A stretch of DNA of 8,301 nt from the NCBI GenBank assembly GCA_023413275.1, contig JAEZPX010000013.1, positions 1 through 8,301 on the forward strand. The letters run 5' to 3'. Each line of letters opens with the position of its first letter. The stretch's first letter is position 1. This DNA is from Bacillota bacterium. GTDB taxonomy: Bacteria; Bacillota; Clostridia; Lachnospirales; Anaerotignaceae. Made by a program: the position numbers and the translations under genes. Below the pieces are notes generated by a model that was given only the letters and a program-made list of their open reading frames with translations, was not told the DNA's origin and did not search any database. Shown piece by piece: positions 1-6,920 of the stretch.

Positions 1-1431
1 ACAGGAACATCCTATGCTTATGACGATTTAGCAAAAACTTTCTTAAATCAGATTTTGCCTTCCGGCGAGGAGGTTCTGGGCAAGGGGAAAAGCAAAAAGG
101 CTTTTTCGACCATTTCTGAGGAAAAAAGAAGGGGCTTTGCTGTATCTCAAGCAAAGGTATTCTTTGAAACGAAAAAGATAATGACTGAGCAGCTAGAGAG
201 TAATGGACAACATCAGCTGTTTTATGAAATAGAAATGCCTTTAATTTATGTTCTTGCTGATATGGAAGAGTATGGAATTAAGGTAGATAAAAAAGCTTTA
301 TTGGAATATCAAAAGAATTTGGAAACCAGTATTGAAGGGATTACAAAGGAAATTTTTGCTCTATCGGGAGAGGAATTCAATTTGAACTCTCCAAAACAGT
401 TGGGGGTAATTCTTTTTGAAAAATTGGGCTTAAAAGGCGGGAAGAAAACAAAAACAGGTTATTCCACTGCCGCCGATGTTTTGGAAAAATTAAAGTTTGA
501 ACACCCTATGGTGGAAAAAATATTGTATTATCGTCAATTGGCAAAGCTGAAAAGCACCTATGCCGATGGACTTTTGGCTGTGATGGATGGGAGAACAGAG
601 AAAATCTATTCTACTTTTAATCAGACCATTACTGCAACAGGGCGTATCAGCTCGACAGAGCCAAATTTGCAGAATATCCCCGTTCGTTTGGAATTGGGAA
701 GAGAACTTCGTAAGGTATTTATTCCGGAGAGTGAAGAATACTGTTTTTTGGATGCAGATTATTCCCAAATTGAGCTAAGAGTACTTGCCCATATTGCGGG
801 GGACGAAACCTTAATCAATGCATTTCGCAATGATCAGGACATTCATAGATTGACTGCATCTCAGGTGTTCCATGTACCTTTTGATGAGGTAACGGCCTTA
901 CAAAGAAGCAATGCAAAAGCCGTTAATTTTGGTATCGTTTATGGCATTGGTTCCTTTAGTCTTAGTCAGGATTTGGGAATTACCAGAAAAGAGGCGGAGC
1001 AGTATATTGCCGCATACTTTGCAAAATATCCTAATATCAAAAAATATCTTAACGAAACCATCGAGAATGCAACCAAACAGGGCTATGTCGCCACCCTTTG
1101 GAACAGAAGAAGGGCTATGCCTGAATTGCAGAGTAATAATTTTATTCAACGTTCCTTTGGTGAGCGGGTTGCTATGAATATGCCCATTCAGGGGAGTGCG
1201 GCGGATATTATAAAAATTGCCATGGTTCAAGTCCATCAGGCGTTGAAAGAAGGGGGTTATCGCTCCCGCTTAATTTTGCAGGTTCACGATGAGTTGTTGA
1301 TTGAGACTTTTAAAGAGGAAAAGGAAGCAGTAGCTAAAATTTTGAAAGAAAAGATGGAACAGGCTGCAGCGCTTTCCGTTCCATTGGATGTGGATGTGCA
1401 TGAAGGACACTCGTGGTTTGAGGCAAAATAA
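1..1431 (+). CDS. polA: DNA polymerase I, C-terminal part (5' end cut by window)
   Basis: Family A DNA polymerase, which fills gaps in DNA repair and removes or replaces Okazaki primers. The frame is open from base 1, so the 476 visible residues are the end of a protein usually near 850-900 residues; the TTG at 55 is internal. All three polymerase motifs are present. Motif A is DADYSQIELR, with the metal-binding Asp at 757-759. Motif B (O helix) has Arg at 904, Lys at 916, Phe at 928 and Tyr at 940. Motif C is QVHDE, with Asp-Glu at 1288-1293. The Phe in the O helix corresponds to E. coli F762. Around 136-160 the protein reads FAVSQAKVFFE where E. coli has the Exo III motif YAAEDAD; Gln (148-150) replaces catalytic D501, so proofreading is probably lost, as in Bacillus and Thermus enzymes. 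The 5'-nuclease domain would lie upstream of the window. coaE follows after 17 bases. Confidence 0.97.
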   Translation, partial: TGTSYAYDDLAKTFLNQILPSGEEVLGKGKSKKAFSTISEEKRRGFAVSQAKVFFETKKIMTEQLESNGQHQLFYEIEMPLIYVLADMEEYGIKVDKKALLEYQKNLETSIEGITKEIFALSGEEFNLNSPKQLGVILFEKLGLKGGKKTKTGYSTAADVLEKLKFEHPMVEKILYYRQLAKLKSTYADGLLAVMDGRTEKIYSTFNQTITATGRISSTEPNLQNIPVRLELGRELRKVFIPESEEYCFLDADYSQIELRVLAHIAGDETLINAFRNDQDIHRLTASQVFHVPFDEVTALQRSNAKAVNFGIVYGIGSFSLSQDLGITRKEAEQYIAAYFAKYPNIKKYLNETIENATKQGYVATLWNRRRAMPELQSNNFIQRSFGERVAMNMPIQGSAADIIKIAMVQVHQALKEGGYRSRLILQVHDELLIETFKEEKEAVAKILKEKMEQAAALSVPLDVDVHEGHSWFEAK

Positions 1432-1448
1432 AAAATGAGGGATTTGAC

Positions 1449-2042
1449 ATGAAAGTGATTGGTTTAACAGGAGGAACAGGCAGTGGAAAAAGTGTGGTAA
1501 GCCAATGTCTTCGGGAGGCAGGTGCCGTAATTATTGATGCTGACGTGATTTCCCATCAAATTATAAAAAAAGGGAAACCTGCTTATGATGAGTTGGTTGC
1601 CTATTTTGGTGAGCAAATTTTACAGGATGACGGAGAGATATTTCGACGTAAACTTGGTGAAATTGTGTTTCGAGATAAAGAGAAGCTGGAATTTTTGAAT
1701 ATTTGTACCCATAAATATATCGTCGAAAAGATTGCACAGCAGATTCAAGAGACGAGAGAAAAGAATCAGGCAAAACTGATTATTATAGATGCACCATTGC
1801 TCATTGAGGCAGGATTGAATGAAATTTGTGATGCCATATGGGTTGTATATGCCAACCAAGAGGTCCGTGCCCATCGCGTTATGCAGCGAGATGGCATTAC
1901 ATATGAAACAGCCAAGGCTCGTATTGTAAATCAAAAATCATGGGAAGAATACGAAAGCTATGCCCAAGAGGTGATTGATAACAGCGATACCTTGGAAAAA
2001 GTCCAAGGGCAGGTAGTAAATTTGATGAAAAAATATGCTTAA
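1449..2042 (+). CDS. coaE: Dephospho-CoA kinase
   Basis: Catalyses the last step of coenzyme A synthesis: ATP-dependent phosphorylation of the 3'-hydroxyl of the dephospho-CoA ribose, in the cytoplasm. The 197-residue length is normal for the family. The P-loop GGTGSGKS lies at residues 8-15, followed by the DAD motif at 30-32. The DAPLLIE motif is at 114-120, and an arginine-rich lid follows at about 140-158 (HRVMQRDG). The conserved end motif VIDNSD is at 175-180. The ATG at 1449 is chosen because GAGGG (1437-1441) sits 7 bases upstream. The 17-base gap after polA suggests co-transcription; polA-coaE neighbours are common in Firmicutes. No terminator hairpin is seen after the stop, so transcription could run on across the following 239-base gap. 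Confidence 0.96.
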   Translation: MKVIGLTGGTGSGKSVVSQCLREAGAVIIDADVISHQIIKKGKPAYDELVAYFGEQILQDDGEIFRRKLGEIVFRDKEKLEFLNICTHKYIVEKIAQQIQETREKNQAKLIIIDAPLLIEAGLNEICDAIWVVYANQEVRAHRVMQRDGITYETAKARIVNQKSWEEYESYAQEVIDNSDTLEKVQGQVVNLMKKYA

Positions 2043-2281
2043 AACTGTTTTCAGCATTGACGTTAAGATATGCTTAGAATCTTTTGGAACAGGTTATCAA
2101 AGGCTTTAAGTATCTTTTCTATTTGCTTTGAGGTCTTTTCTTATAGACATGCGATGAAGGAAGTGCCCCAACGCTGTTGGAAATCAGACAATGCTTTTGA
2201 CTTAAGCTTATATTCAAAGATTGTTAGCATAAAAATAGTAAAAGGTAAATAATTTCAAATCTAAGATTCGTAGGTGAAGAG
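2043..2281. other. 239-base gap between coaE and the transglycosylase gene
   Basis: This is the longest stretch without a supported gene. A 60-codon frame (2070-2252, plus strand) exists, but it has no ribosome binding site and its product resembles nothing I recognise. I see no stem-loop with a U-run, so there is no clear terminator for coaE. Several -35-like boxes occur (TTGACG at 2057, TTGACT at 2197, TTGTTA at 2221), but none has a good -10 box at 16-18 bases. The gap may hold a promoter for the downstream genes or the remains of a lost gene; the sequence does not decide between these. Confidence 0.5.
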
Positions 2282-2836
2282 ATGTTTCGTTTAATCAAGA
2301 AAATACTTATTTGGGTTTTCTTGCTCTTAGGGGTAGGAGTTTTTGGATATTTTGTTGTGCTACCCCAAGTGCTGCCCTTAAATTATCGTGAGCAGGTTGA
2401 AAAGTATGCAAAAATGTATGATGTAGAGGAGTCTTTAATTTTTGCGGTTATTTTTTGTGAAAGCCGCTTTGACCCCAATGCCCATTCCAGAGCGGGTGCC
2501 AAGGGTTTGATGCAGGTCACTACTGAAACAGGCTGGTGGGCCGCCAGCCGTATAGATTATTTGGATGTGGAAACCATTGATTTAAAAGACCCGGAAACCA
2601 GCATAGCAGTGGGAACTTGGTATCTTCAATGGTTGGAAGATAAATTTCATGAGGTTGAGCCAACCGTTTTGGCGGCGTATAATGCAGGACATGGTAAGGT
2701 TAGCCAATGGCTTGCTGACGAAAAATATAGTGATGATGGCTATCATCTAAAAGAAATTCCTTTTGCAGAAACAAATAGTTATGTAAAAAAGGTTGAGTTT
2801 ATGCAAAAGCTTTACAAAATTTTTTATCGTTTATAG
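2282..2836 (+). CDS. Membrane-anchored lytic transglycosylase (Slt/MltC-like, SLT domain)
   Basis: Predicted to cleave the MurNAc-GlcNAc bond in peptidoglycan with formation of 1,6-anhydro-MurNAc, acting outside the membrane in wall remodelling. The 184-residue protein has an N-terminal hydrophobic segment (about 8-30) after a short basic head, so it is probably an uncleaved anchor; no lipobox is seen. The SLT family 1 motifs appear in order: ES-FDP-A around residues 60-67 with the catalytic Glu at 60, GAKGLMQ at 72-78, AYNAG at 132-136, and the closing ET-SYV at 163-168. The small size is typical of clostridial stand-alone SLT proteins found next to polA-coaE. The ATG at 2282 is supported by AGGTGA (2272-2277). 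The next gene starts 16 bases after the stop. Family assignment is firm; the exact cleavage chemistry is inferred from the family. Confidence 0.93.
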   Translation: MFRLIKKILIWVFLLLGVGVFGYFVVLPQVLPLNYREQVEKYAKMYDVEESLIFAVIFCESRFDPNAHSRAGAKGLMQVTTETGWWAASRIDYLDVETIDLKDPETSIAVGTWYLQWLEDKFHEVEPTVLAAYNAGHGKVSQWLADEKYSDDGYHLKEIPFAETNSYVKKVEFMQKLYKIFYRL

Positions 2837-2852
2837 CTTCTAGGAGGCAAAT

Positions 2853-4454
2853 ATGAAAAAGAAATTAATCCCTCTGTTTTTTGCTTGTATCCTGCTTTTT
2901 TCAGGATGTACAAATGGAAGCGGAGAAAAAAATAATTTTAATGTTTCTGGGAATGTGGCAAAAACCCAAGGGGAGAGCCGTGTTTTAACGCTTTCCATGC
3001 GGGTACCTGAAACATTGAATCCTCTACGAAATAGAGAGGTCACAGTAGATACTGTGCTGAAGCTCATTTATCAACCTTTGATTGCCATCGATGAGACGGG
3101 AAAACCGTCTCCTTCCATAGCAAAAAACTGGAGCTTTTCAAAAGATGGCTTAACCCTTTCCATAGAACTGCGTAACGATATTACGTGGCAAAATGGATCA
3201 TCATTGACGGCAGATGATGTGGCATTTTCTATTGAAACCATTCGAGGTTCTGCAGAAGATTCTGTTTATAAAAAGGTTTTGGATTACGTCTCAAGCTATT
3301 CCAAAACAGGTCAATACTCCATAGATATTCATTTTAGAGAACCTTTTAGTAAAAACGTGGAAGCTCTAAGCTTTCCGGTGATTTCTGCGGCATATTATCA
3401 AGGGCAAACAGACCCGAAAAGCGGTGCTAATATGGCTCCTATGGGTAGCGGACCCTATTCTATGAAGTCTTATTCCATTGCATCGGAAATGATATTGACA
3501 GCAAATCCCACCTATATTGAGGGCAAGCCAAAAATAGAAACCATCTCTGTGCGCACTACCGGTGGCGCAGAAACTGATGTATACGCTTTTGATCAGGGAA
3601 TGACGGATATTTTGGTGACAGATGCCATCGAAACAGGGCGTTATGCCGATGAGGGAGTGACAGGAGTTCACCAATTTACTTCCGATCAATATGATTTTAT
3701 TGGGTTTAATTTTCATCGTTCGTTATTTCAAGATCGAAATATGCGTCAAGTGGTAGCATATGCACTTCCCAAAAAATCAATTTGTGAAAATGTATATTTG
3801 GAGTATGCCAAAATTGCGTATACCCCTGTAAGTCCAAGTTCTTGGCTGTATGAAGAAAACGTTGCACCCTTTGAATATGATACAGCTATGGCTGCGACGT
3901 TGCTGAAAAATGCGGGCTGGACTGACAAAAACGGGGATGGCAGACTGGAAAAAGAAAATGAACCGGAGCCCCTTCATGTTTCAATATTGACAAATCAGGA
4001 AAATAGTGCAAGACGGCAGACCGCAACAAAACTTAGGGATGAGCTTACCCTTTTGGGTTTCGATGTGACGTTAGAGATATTGCCCTTTGCCCAATATCAG
4101 GAGAAATTTACAGGTGGGGATTTTGACCTTATTGTGGGAGGCTGGCAGATGTCTCCGGTTACAGATTTATATGACTTTTTCGGCAGCAATGGAAGTTTAA
4201 ATTATATTGGTTATCAAGATGAGCAGATGGATAATTTGCTGCTGGCTGCTAATCAGGCTGTGGGAGAAGGGGCAACGTTGTTGGCATATAGTAGCCTTCA
4301 AAAGCGGATTGCAGAGGAGCTTCCATACATTAGTATTGCTTATCGCAGTAAGGCCATGTTTGTGTCTAACCGTGTTGGAGGTGTGATTATACCCACAGAG
4401 GATAATATTTTTTATTCTGTGAATCAGTGGACTTTCGAGGGCAAGAAAGAATAG
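2853..4454 (+). CDS. ABC transporter substrate-binding lipoprotein, family 5 (OppA/DppA-like)
   Basis: Extracytoplasmic solute-binding protein of the peptide/nickel class (SBP_bac_5), anchored to the outer face of the membrane. The N-terminus is a lipoprotein signal peptide: MKKK head, hydrophobic core, lipobox FSGC with the modified Cys at residue 19. Residues about 84-130 carry the family signature: proposed substrate followed by NWSFSKDGLTL, ITWQNG and TADDVAFS. The 533-residue length fits the family. Residues 358-370 form a DKNGDG acidic loop resembling an EF-hand calcium loop, which is common at this place in the family. The start is fixed by a perfect AGGAGG (2842-2847) 5 bases before the ATG. 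It lies between a transglycosylase gene and a GalT-like gene, and no permease or ATPase gene is in the window. The ligand (peptide, muropeptide, metal or other) cannot be told from sequence. Confidence 0.93.
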   Translation: MKKKLIPLFFACILLFSGCTNGSGEKNNFNVSGNVAKTQGESRVLTLSMRVPETLNPLRNREVTVDTVLKLIYQPLIAIDETGKPSPSIAKNWSFSKDGLTLSIELRNDITWQNGSSLTADDVAFSIETIRGSAEDSVYKKVLDYVSSYSKTGQYSIDIHFREPFSKNVEALSFPVISAAYYQGQTDPKSGANMAPMGSGPYSMKSYSIASEMILTANPTYIEGKPKIETISVRTTGGAETDVYAFDQGMTDILVTDAIETGRYADEGVTGVHQFTSDQYDFIGFNFHRSLFQDRNMRQVVAYALPKKSICENVYLEYAKIAYTPVSPSSWLYEENVAPFEYDTAMAATLLKNAGWTDKNGDGRLEKENEPEPLHVSILTNQENSARRQTATKLRDELTLLGFDVTLEILPFAQYQEKFTGGDFDLIVGGWQMSPVTDLYDFFGSNGSLNYIGYQDEQMDNLLLAANQAVGEGATLLAYSSLQKRIAEELPYISIAYRSKAMFVSNRVGGVIIPTEDNIFYSVNQWTFEGKKE

Positions 4455-4464
4455 GGGGAGGAAA

Positions 4465-5421
4465 ATGTCTGAGTTAAGAAAAAATCCTTTTACTGGTGAG
4501 TGGACTCATTATGCTGAGAATCGGAAAAACCGTCCCTATGAATTTTTGCATAAAATTGAAGTGAAAAATAACAATAAAGAAAATTGTCCTTTTTGTGGTG
4601 GAAATGAGGATAAAACCACAGCCCCTTTCTATCAGGATGGCACAGAGGATCTCTGGACGATTCGAGTTTTTCCAAATATGTTTCCTGCCGTTTGTGCCGA
4701 AGAGAAGACAATTTGTGAGAATTCCTTTTATCAACAGCTTTCCGGACAAGGGCTTCATGAGGTTTTGGTAGACACCCCAAACCACGAGGAAACCATTGAC
4801 CATTTTAGTTTAGAACATCTGGGTAGAGTTTTTGATGTTTTGCAACAGAGATACAATGAAATGGTCGTATCAAAAAAAGTGAAATATATTCAAATATTTA
4901 AAAATTGTGGACCTTCAGCTGGGATGAGTATTCGTCATTCCCATTGGCAGATTGTAGGAATGCCGGTTTTGCCCCAAAGAGAGGTGATCATGCAAGGATT
5001 TATGCAGAATGGAGATTGCCTTTTCTGTAAAATGCTTGCTTATGAAAAAGAACAACAAAATCGAGTTGTGATAGAGAATCAAGCCTTTGTCGTAATTGCG
5101 CCTTATGCTTCCCGCTTTCCTTATGAGCTTTGGATTTGCCCCAAAAGGCATATTGCAAGCTTCTCCGATGTTACCGCAGAAGAACTGGAGGCTTTGTCCG
5201 TTATCATGAACGGTCTTTTGCCTAAGGTTGCGTCGCTGCGTAAGGATGTAGGGTATAATATTTGCATGATTGACGGTGAGGTGGGAGGGGATTTCCACTG
5301 GCATGTGGAAATCTTGCCAAGGATAGGTGGATTTGCAGGCTTTGAATATGCAACCGGCAGCTATATTAATTCTATTTTACCGGAGCATGCGGCAGAATAC
5401 TATCGTAAGAATTGTAAATGA
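4465..5421 (+). CDS. GalT-like nucleotidyltransferase / phosphorylase of the HIT superfamily, two zinc sites
   Basis: Belongs to the galactose-1-phosphate uridylyltransferase branch of the HIT superfamily, in which a histidine takes up a nucleoside monophosphate and passes it to a sugar phosphate or phosphate. The opening ELRKNPFTGEW is typical of GalT. Zinc ligands of the first half are C41, C44, H107 and H158. The active-site motif is HSHWQ (158-162), with H160 as the predicted nucleophile; classical GalT has HPHxQ. A second half carries C185-C188, H229 and the FHWHVE motif with H278 and H280. This two-zinc layout resembles plant ADP-glucose phosphorylase more than E. coli GalT, which keeps iron at the second site. 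No galK or galE is nearby, so a role in galactose use is not supported by context. The ATG at 4465 follows a GGGGGAGG site (4454-4461). The gene starts 10 bases after the lipoprotein gene and ends an apparent operon. Alternatives are UDP-sugar transfer, ADP-glucose phosphorolysis or dinucleotide phosphorolysis. Confidence 0.88.
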   Translation: MSELRKNPFTGEWTHYAENRKNRPYEFLHKIEVKNNNKENCPFCGGNEDKTTAPFYQDGTEDLWTIRVFPNMFPAVCAEEKTICENSFYQQLSGQGLHEVLVDTPNHEETIDHFSLEHLGRVFDVLQQRYNEMVVSKKVKYIQIFKNCGPSAGMSIRHSHWQIVGMPVLPQREVIMQGFMQNGDCLFCKMLAYEKEQQNRVVIENQAFVVIAPYASRFPYELWICPKRHIASFSDVTAEELEALSVIMNGLLPKVASLRKDVGYNICMIDGEVGGDFHWHVEILPRIGGFAGFEYATGSYINSILPEHAAEYYRKNCK

Positions 5422-5472
5422 AGGAACTATAATTTGAATTTAAATCGCTGAGTAGTATAGGCCATAAATCGT

Positions 5473-5513
5473 AAAAAAACCACATCCAAAGCATGTTTTG
5501 GATGTGGTTTTTT
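5473..5513. terminator. Bidirectional rho-independent terminator between convergent genes
   Basis: An 11-base-pair perfect stem joins CCACATCCAAA (5480-5490) to TTTGGATGTGG (5497-5507) around a 6-base loop. It is flanked by seven A on the left (5473-5479) and six T on the right (5508-5513). It therefore makes a hairpin plus U-run whichever strand is read. It ends the plus-strand operon 51 bases after the GalT-like stop and the minus-strand lipoprotein gene 13 bases after its stop. Confidence 0.93.
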
Positions 5514-5526
5514 GTTGAAGGGGAGT

Positions 5527-5973
5527 TTACTCCATACGATCTATCAGTATATCAGTCACTGCGTTTATAGCTTTTTTCGCAAAGTTGATTTTTCTATCAA
5601 AAATTAAGGTTCCGTTGTCCTCAATTTTAATTTCTGCAATAACTCTGTCGTTCCCTTCTGTTTTTTCTGTGCTTCCCATTATAGTAGTCCAAGTGACTGT
5701 CACATCCTCAGTTGATAATTCGTTTTCTGCTTGAACTACAAACTGTGCACCCTCGAAAAATTCAGATTCAGATTTTGCGTTAATTACGATAGTCTTATTC
5801 AATTGATAAACATCAATGGTGTTATAATCTGCTTGTGATTCAGTTAAAAGCTTGTACTTTCCAATGTCTATAGAAAATGGATTTTTTGCTTCCTCTGTTT
5901 TTGGGCTACATGCTGATAAAGCAATCAGTAAAACAAGAATTCCCCATAATGCAATATTTTTGAACTTAAACAT
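5527..5973 (-). CDS. Small lipoprotein of unknown function
   Basis: I do not recognise the family. The N-terminus is a clear lipoprotein signal: MFKFKN head, a hydrophobic core, then lipobox LSAC with the Cys at residue 22, followed by a charged linker (SPKTEEAKN). The mature part is about 127 residues, rich in Glu, Thr, Ile and Val with alternating hydrophobic residues, suggesting a mostly beta-sheet outer domain, then a possible helix at the end (FAKKAINAVTDILIDRM). It has one Trp pair region (TVTWTTIMG) and no cysteine after the lipobox. An in-frame ATG lies 21 bases upstream (5994), but the ATG at 5973 is preferred because AAGGAA (5981-5986) is 7 bases before it and the signal peptide then begins normally. 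The 148-residue protein is probably transcribed alone: a terminator lies upstream and a bidirectional terminator just downstream. Confidence 0.85.
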   Translation of the reverse strand: MFKFKNIALWGILVLLIALSACSPKTEEAKNPFSIDIGKYKLLTESQADYNTIDVYQLNKTIVINAKSESEFFEGAQFVVQAENELSTEDVTVTWTTIMGSTEKTEGNDRVIAEIKIEDNGTLIFDRKINFAKKAINAVTDILIDRME

Positions 5974-5980
5974 AGATAGC

Positions 5981-5986
5981 TTCCTT
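5981..5986 (-). promoter_or_regulatory. Ribosome binding site that decides the lipoprotein start
   Basis: Read on the minus strand this is AAGGAA, 7 bases before the ATG at 5973. It lies downstream of the alternative ATG at 5994, so it supports the shorter protein of 148 residues. Confidence 0.7.
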
Positions 5987-6023
5987 TCATCCATAAATTT
6001 ATAATCTACTTTACCTTAAATAT

Positions 6024-6052
6024 AAGATAACAAATTATTAAAAAAACAGCAA
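6024..6052 (-). promoter_or_regulatory. Candidate sigma-A promoter for the lipoprotein gene
   Basis: On the minus strand TTGCTG (6052-6047) and TATCTT (6029-6024) are separated by 17 bases, with an AT-rich spacer. Matches to consensus are 3 of 6 and 4 of 6. The -35 box falls within the right arm of the terminator of the preceding gene. It would start transcription about 40-50 bases before the lipoprotein ATG. The match is modest, and the AT-rich stretch offers other -10-like boxes. Confidence 0.35.
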
Positions 6053-6076
6053 GTCTTATGTAAAGACCGCTGTTTT
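6041..6076 (-). terminator. Rho-independent terminator after the TraX-family gene
   Basis: On the minus strand AAAACAGC, a one-base bulge and GTCTT pair with AAGAC, a two-base bulge and GCTGTTTT around a 5-base loop (6058-6062). A run of seven T follows (6046-6040). It begins 25 bases after the stop of the membrane protein gene. On the plus strand only four T follow the stem, so termination is expected mainly in the minus direction. Confidence 0.85.
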
Positions 6077-6101
6077 AAAATGATCAGTAAAGAGCAACAA
6101 A

Positions 6102-6920
6102 TTAGATATAAGGTGTTTTTAAATAACCGATTATAGCTAAAAAAAGTAAATGAAGTGGATAAAAAGCATACATAAACCATTGAAATTTTTTGCTAAGAGT
6201 ACCTTTTTCCCCATTATAAAAGTAAATAGCTAAGATTCCTAGGTAGGGACCCACTGCATTTAATGAGCAAGTCGGAATCATTCCTGGATTATTTATGGTA
6301 TAGGCAATCAGCCTGTAGCGAGATAAGGGAATTGCTGGAATAAAAATAAGTGCTTTTTCCCATACCTTTCTTTTTCTCGTCAGATAGAATAAAAAGATAA
6401 GAAAAATATAACCTTCACTACCCTCGAATCGTAGCACTCTGGCTAAAACGCCGGCAAGGACTACCACACCAACTCCCAGCACTGTATGCCCTTTTTTCCT
6501 ACATAAATGGAAACCCCAAATTGAAAGAAGCCCTAAACTTAAGGTAAATAAAATATTGAAAGAAACCTCTTTCCAGTCTCCTGAAATACCATACAATCTG
6601 TCTTGTGCCAAATCAAACATAATATAAGGAATTTGAGAAAGAATTCCAGCGGCGAAAACCCGCAGAATATATTTTTTTATGTCTTTGGTGTGGAAGAAAC
6701 CTTCTACAATGCAGAACATAAAAACTGGTGCTGCCACACGGCCAAAATAGACTAGGGAATGAGGAATCCATGTTATAACCCAAATACTCAAATCTTCGTG
6801 CCCTATGGAGGATAACCACTCTGAAAGAGGTAGAAACCAATCGACCAGGGGGAAAATACGAATGAAATGGTCAAAAAACATAGAGGAAAGAGCAAGTATT
6901 TTAAGCTGGTTACTGTTCAT
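6102..6920 (-). CDS. TraX family multi-pass membrane protein
   Basis: TraX-family integral membrane protein of 272 residues. The F-plasmid TraX acetylates the pilin N-terminus; the chromosomal Firmicutes members have no established role, so an acyltransferase activity here is inference only. Family marks are the N-terminal LKILALSSMFFDHF (about 6-19) with its Asp-His, the GR-AAP-F-F-VEGFFHT block (60-78) followed by KKYILR, NILFTLSLGLL (122-132), YNGEKG (235-240) and FYPLHLLFL (253-261). Several hydrophobic segments can be counted, at about 60-75, 85-103, 121-139, 147-163, 168-181 and 253-267. I take the ATG at 6920 because family members begin just before this first motif; the frame stays open 16 codons further up inside the preceding gene. 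The start overlaps the end of the M56 gene by 11 bases, so the two are probably translationally coupled. No pilin or conjugation gene is visible. Confidence 0.87.
   Translation of the reverse strand: MNSNQLKILALSSMFFDHFIRIFPLVDWFLPLSEWLSSIGHEDLSIWVITWIPHSLVYFGRVAAPVFMFCIVEGFFHTKDIKKYILRVFAAGILSQIPYIMFDLAQDRLYGISGDWKEVSFNILFTLSLGLLSIWGFHLCRKKGHTVLGVGVVVLAGVLARVLRFEGSEGYIFLIFLFYLTRKRKVWEKALIFIPAIPLSRYRLIAYTINNPGMIPTCSLNAVGPYLGILAIYFYNGEKGTLSKKFQWFMYAFYPLHLLFLAIIGYLKTPYI

Noticed and set aside
898..1236. 112-codon minus-strand frame inside polA
   Set aside because: It lies opposite the conserved polymerase motifs and its product is not protein-like; it is a shadow of polA.
2197..2230. Promoter for the transglycosylase gene from TTGACT (2197) and TAGCAT (2225)
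   Set aside because: The spacing is 22 bases, too long for a normal sigma-A promoter, and no better -10 box fits.
2070..2252. 60-codon plus-strand frame between coaE and the transglycosylase gene
   Set aside because: No ribosome binding site, no recognisable product, and unremarkable composition; such a length is expected by chance in a 239-base gap.
3924..3962. EF-hand-like DKNGDG loop as a fused calcium-binding domain
   Set aside because: This acidic loop is a usual part of family 5 binding proteins, and the twelfth loop position is Asn instead of Glu, so it is not a separate domain.
4915..5304. 129-codon minus-strand frame inside the GalT-like gene
   Set aside because: It is antisense to the catalytic core of a well-supported gene, with no recognisable domain.
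5434..5461. Possible promoter (TTGAAT, 16 bases, TATAGG) just after the GalT-like gene
   Set aside because: It would drive only a transcript of about 45 bases straight into the terminator; a chance match in AT-rich sequence is more likely than a small RNA.
6102..6920. TraX-family gene as a sign of a conjugative element
   Set aside because: TraX-like proteins are common on Firmicutes chromosomes, and no pilin, relaxase, coupling protein or attachment site is visible.
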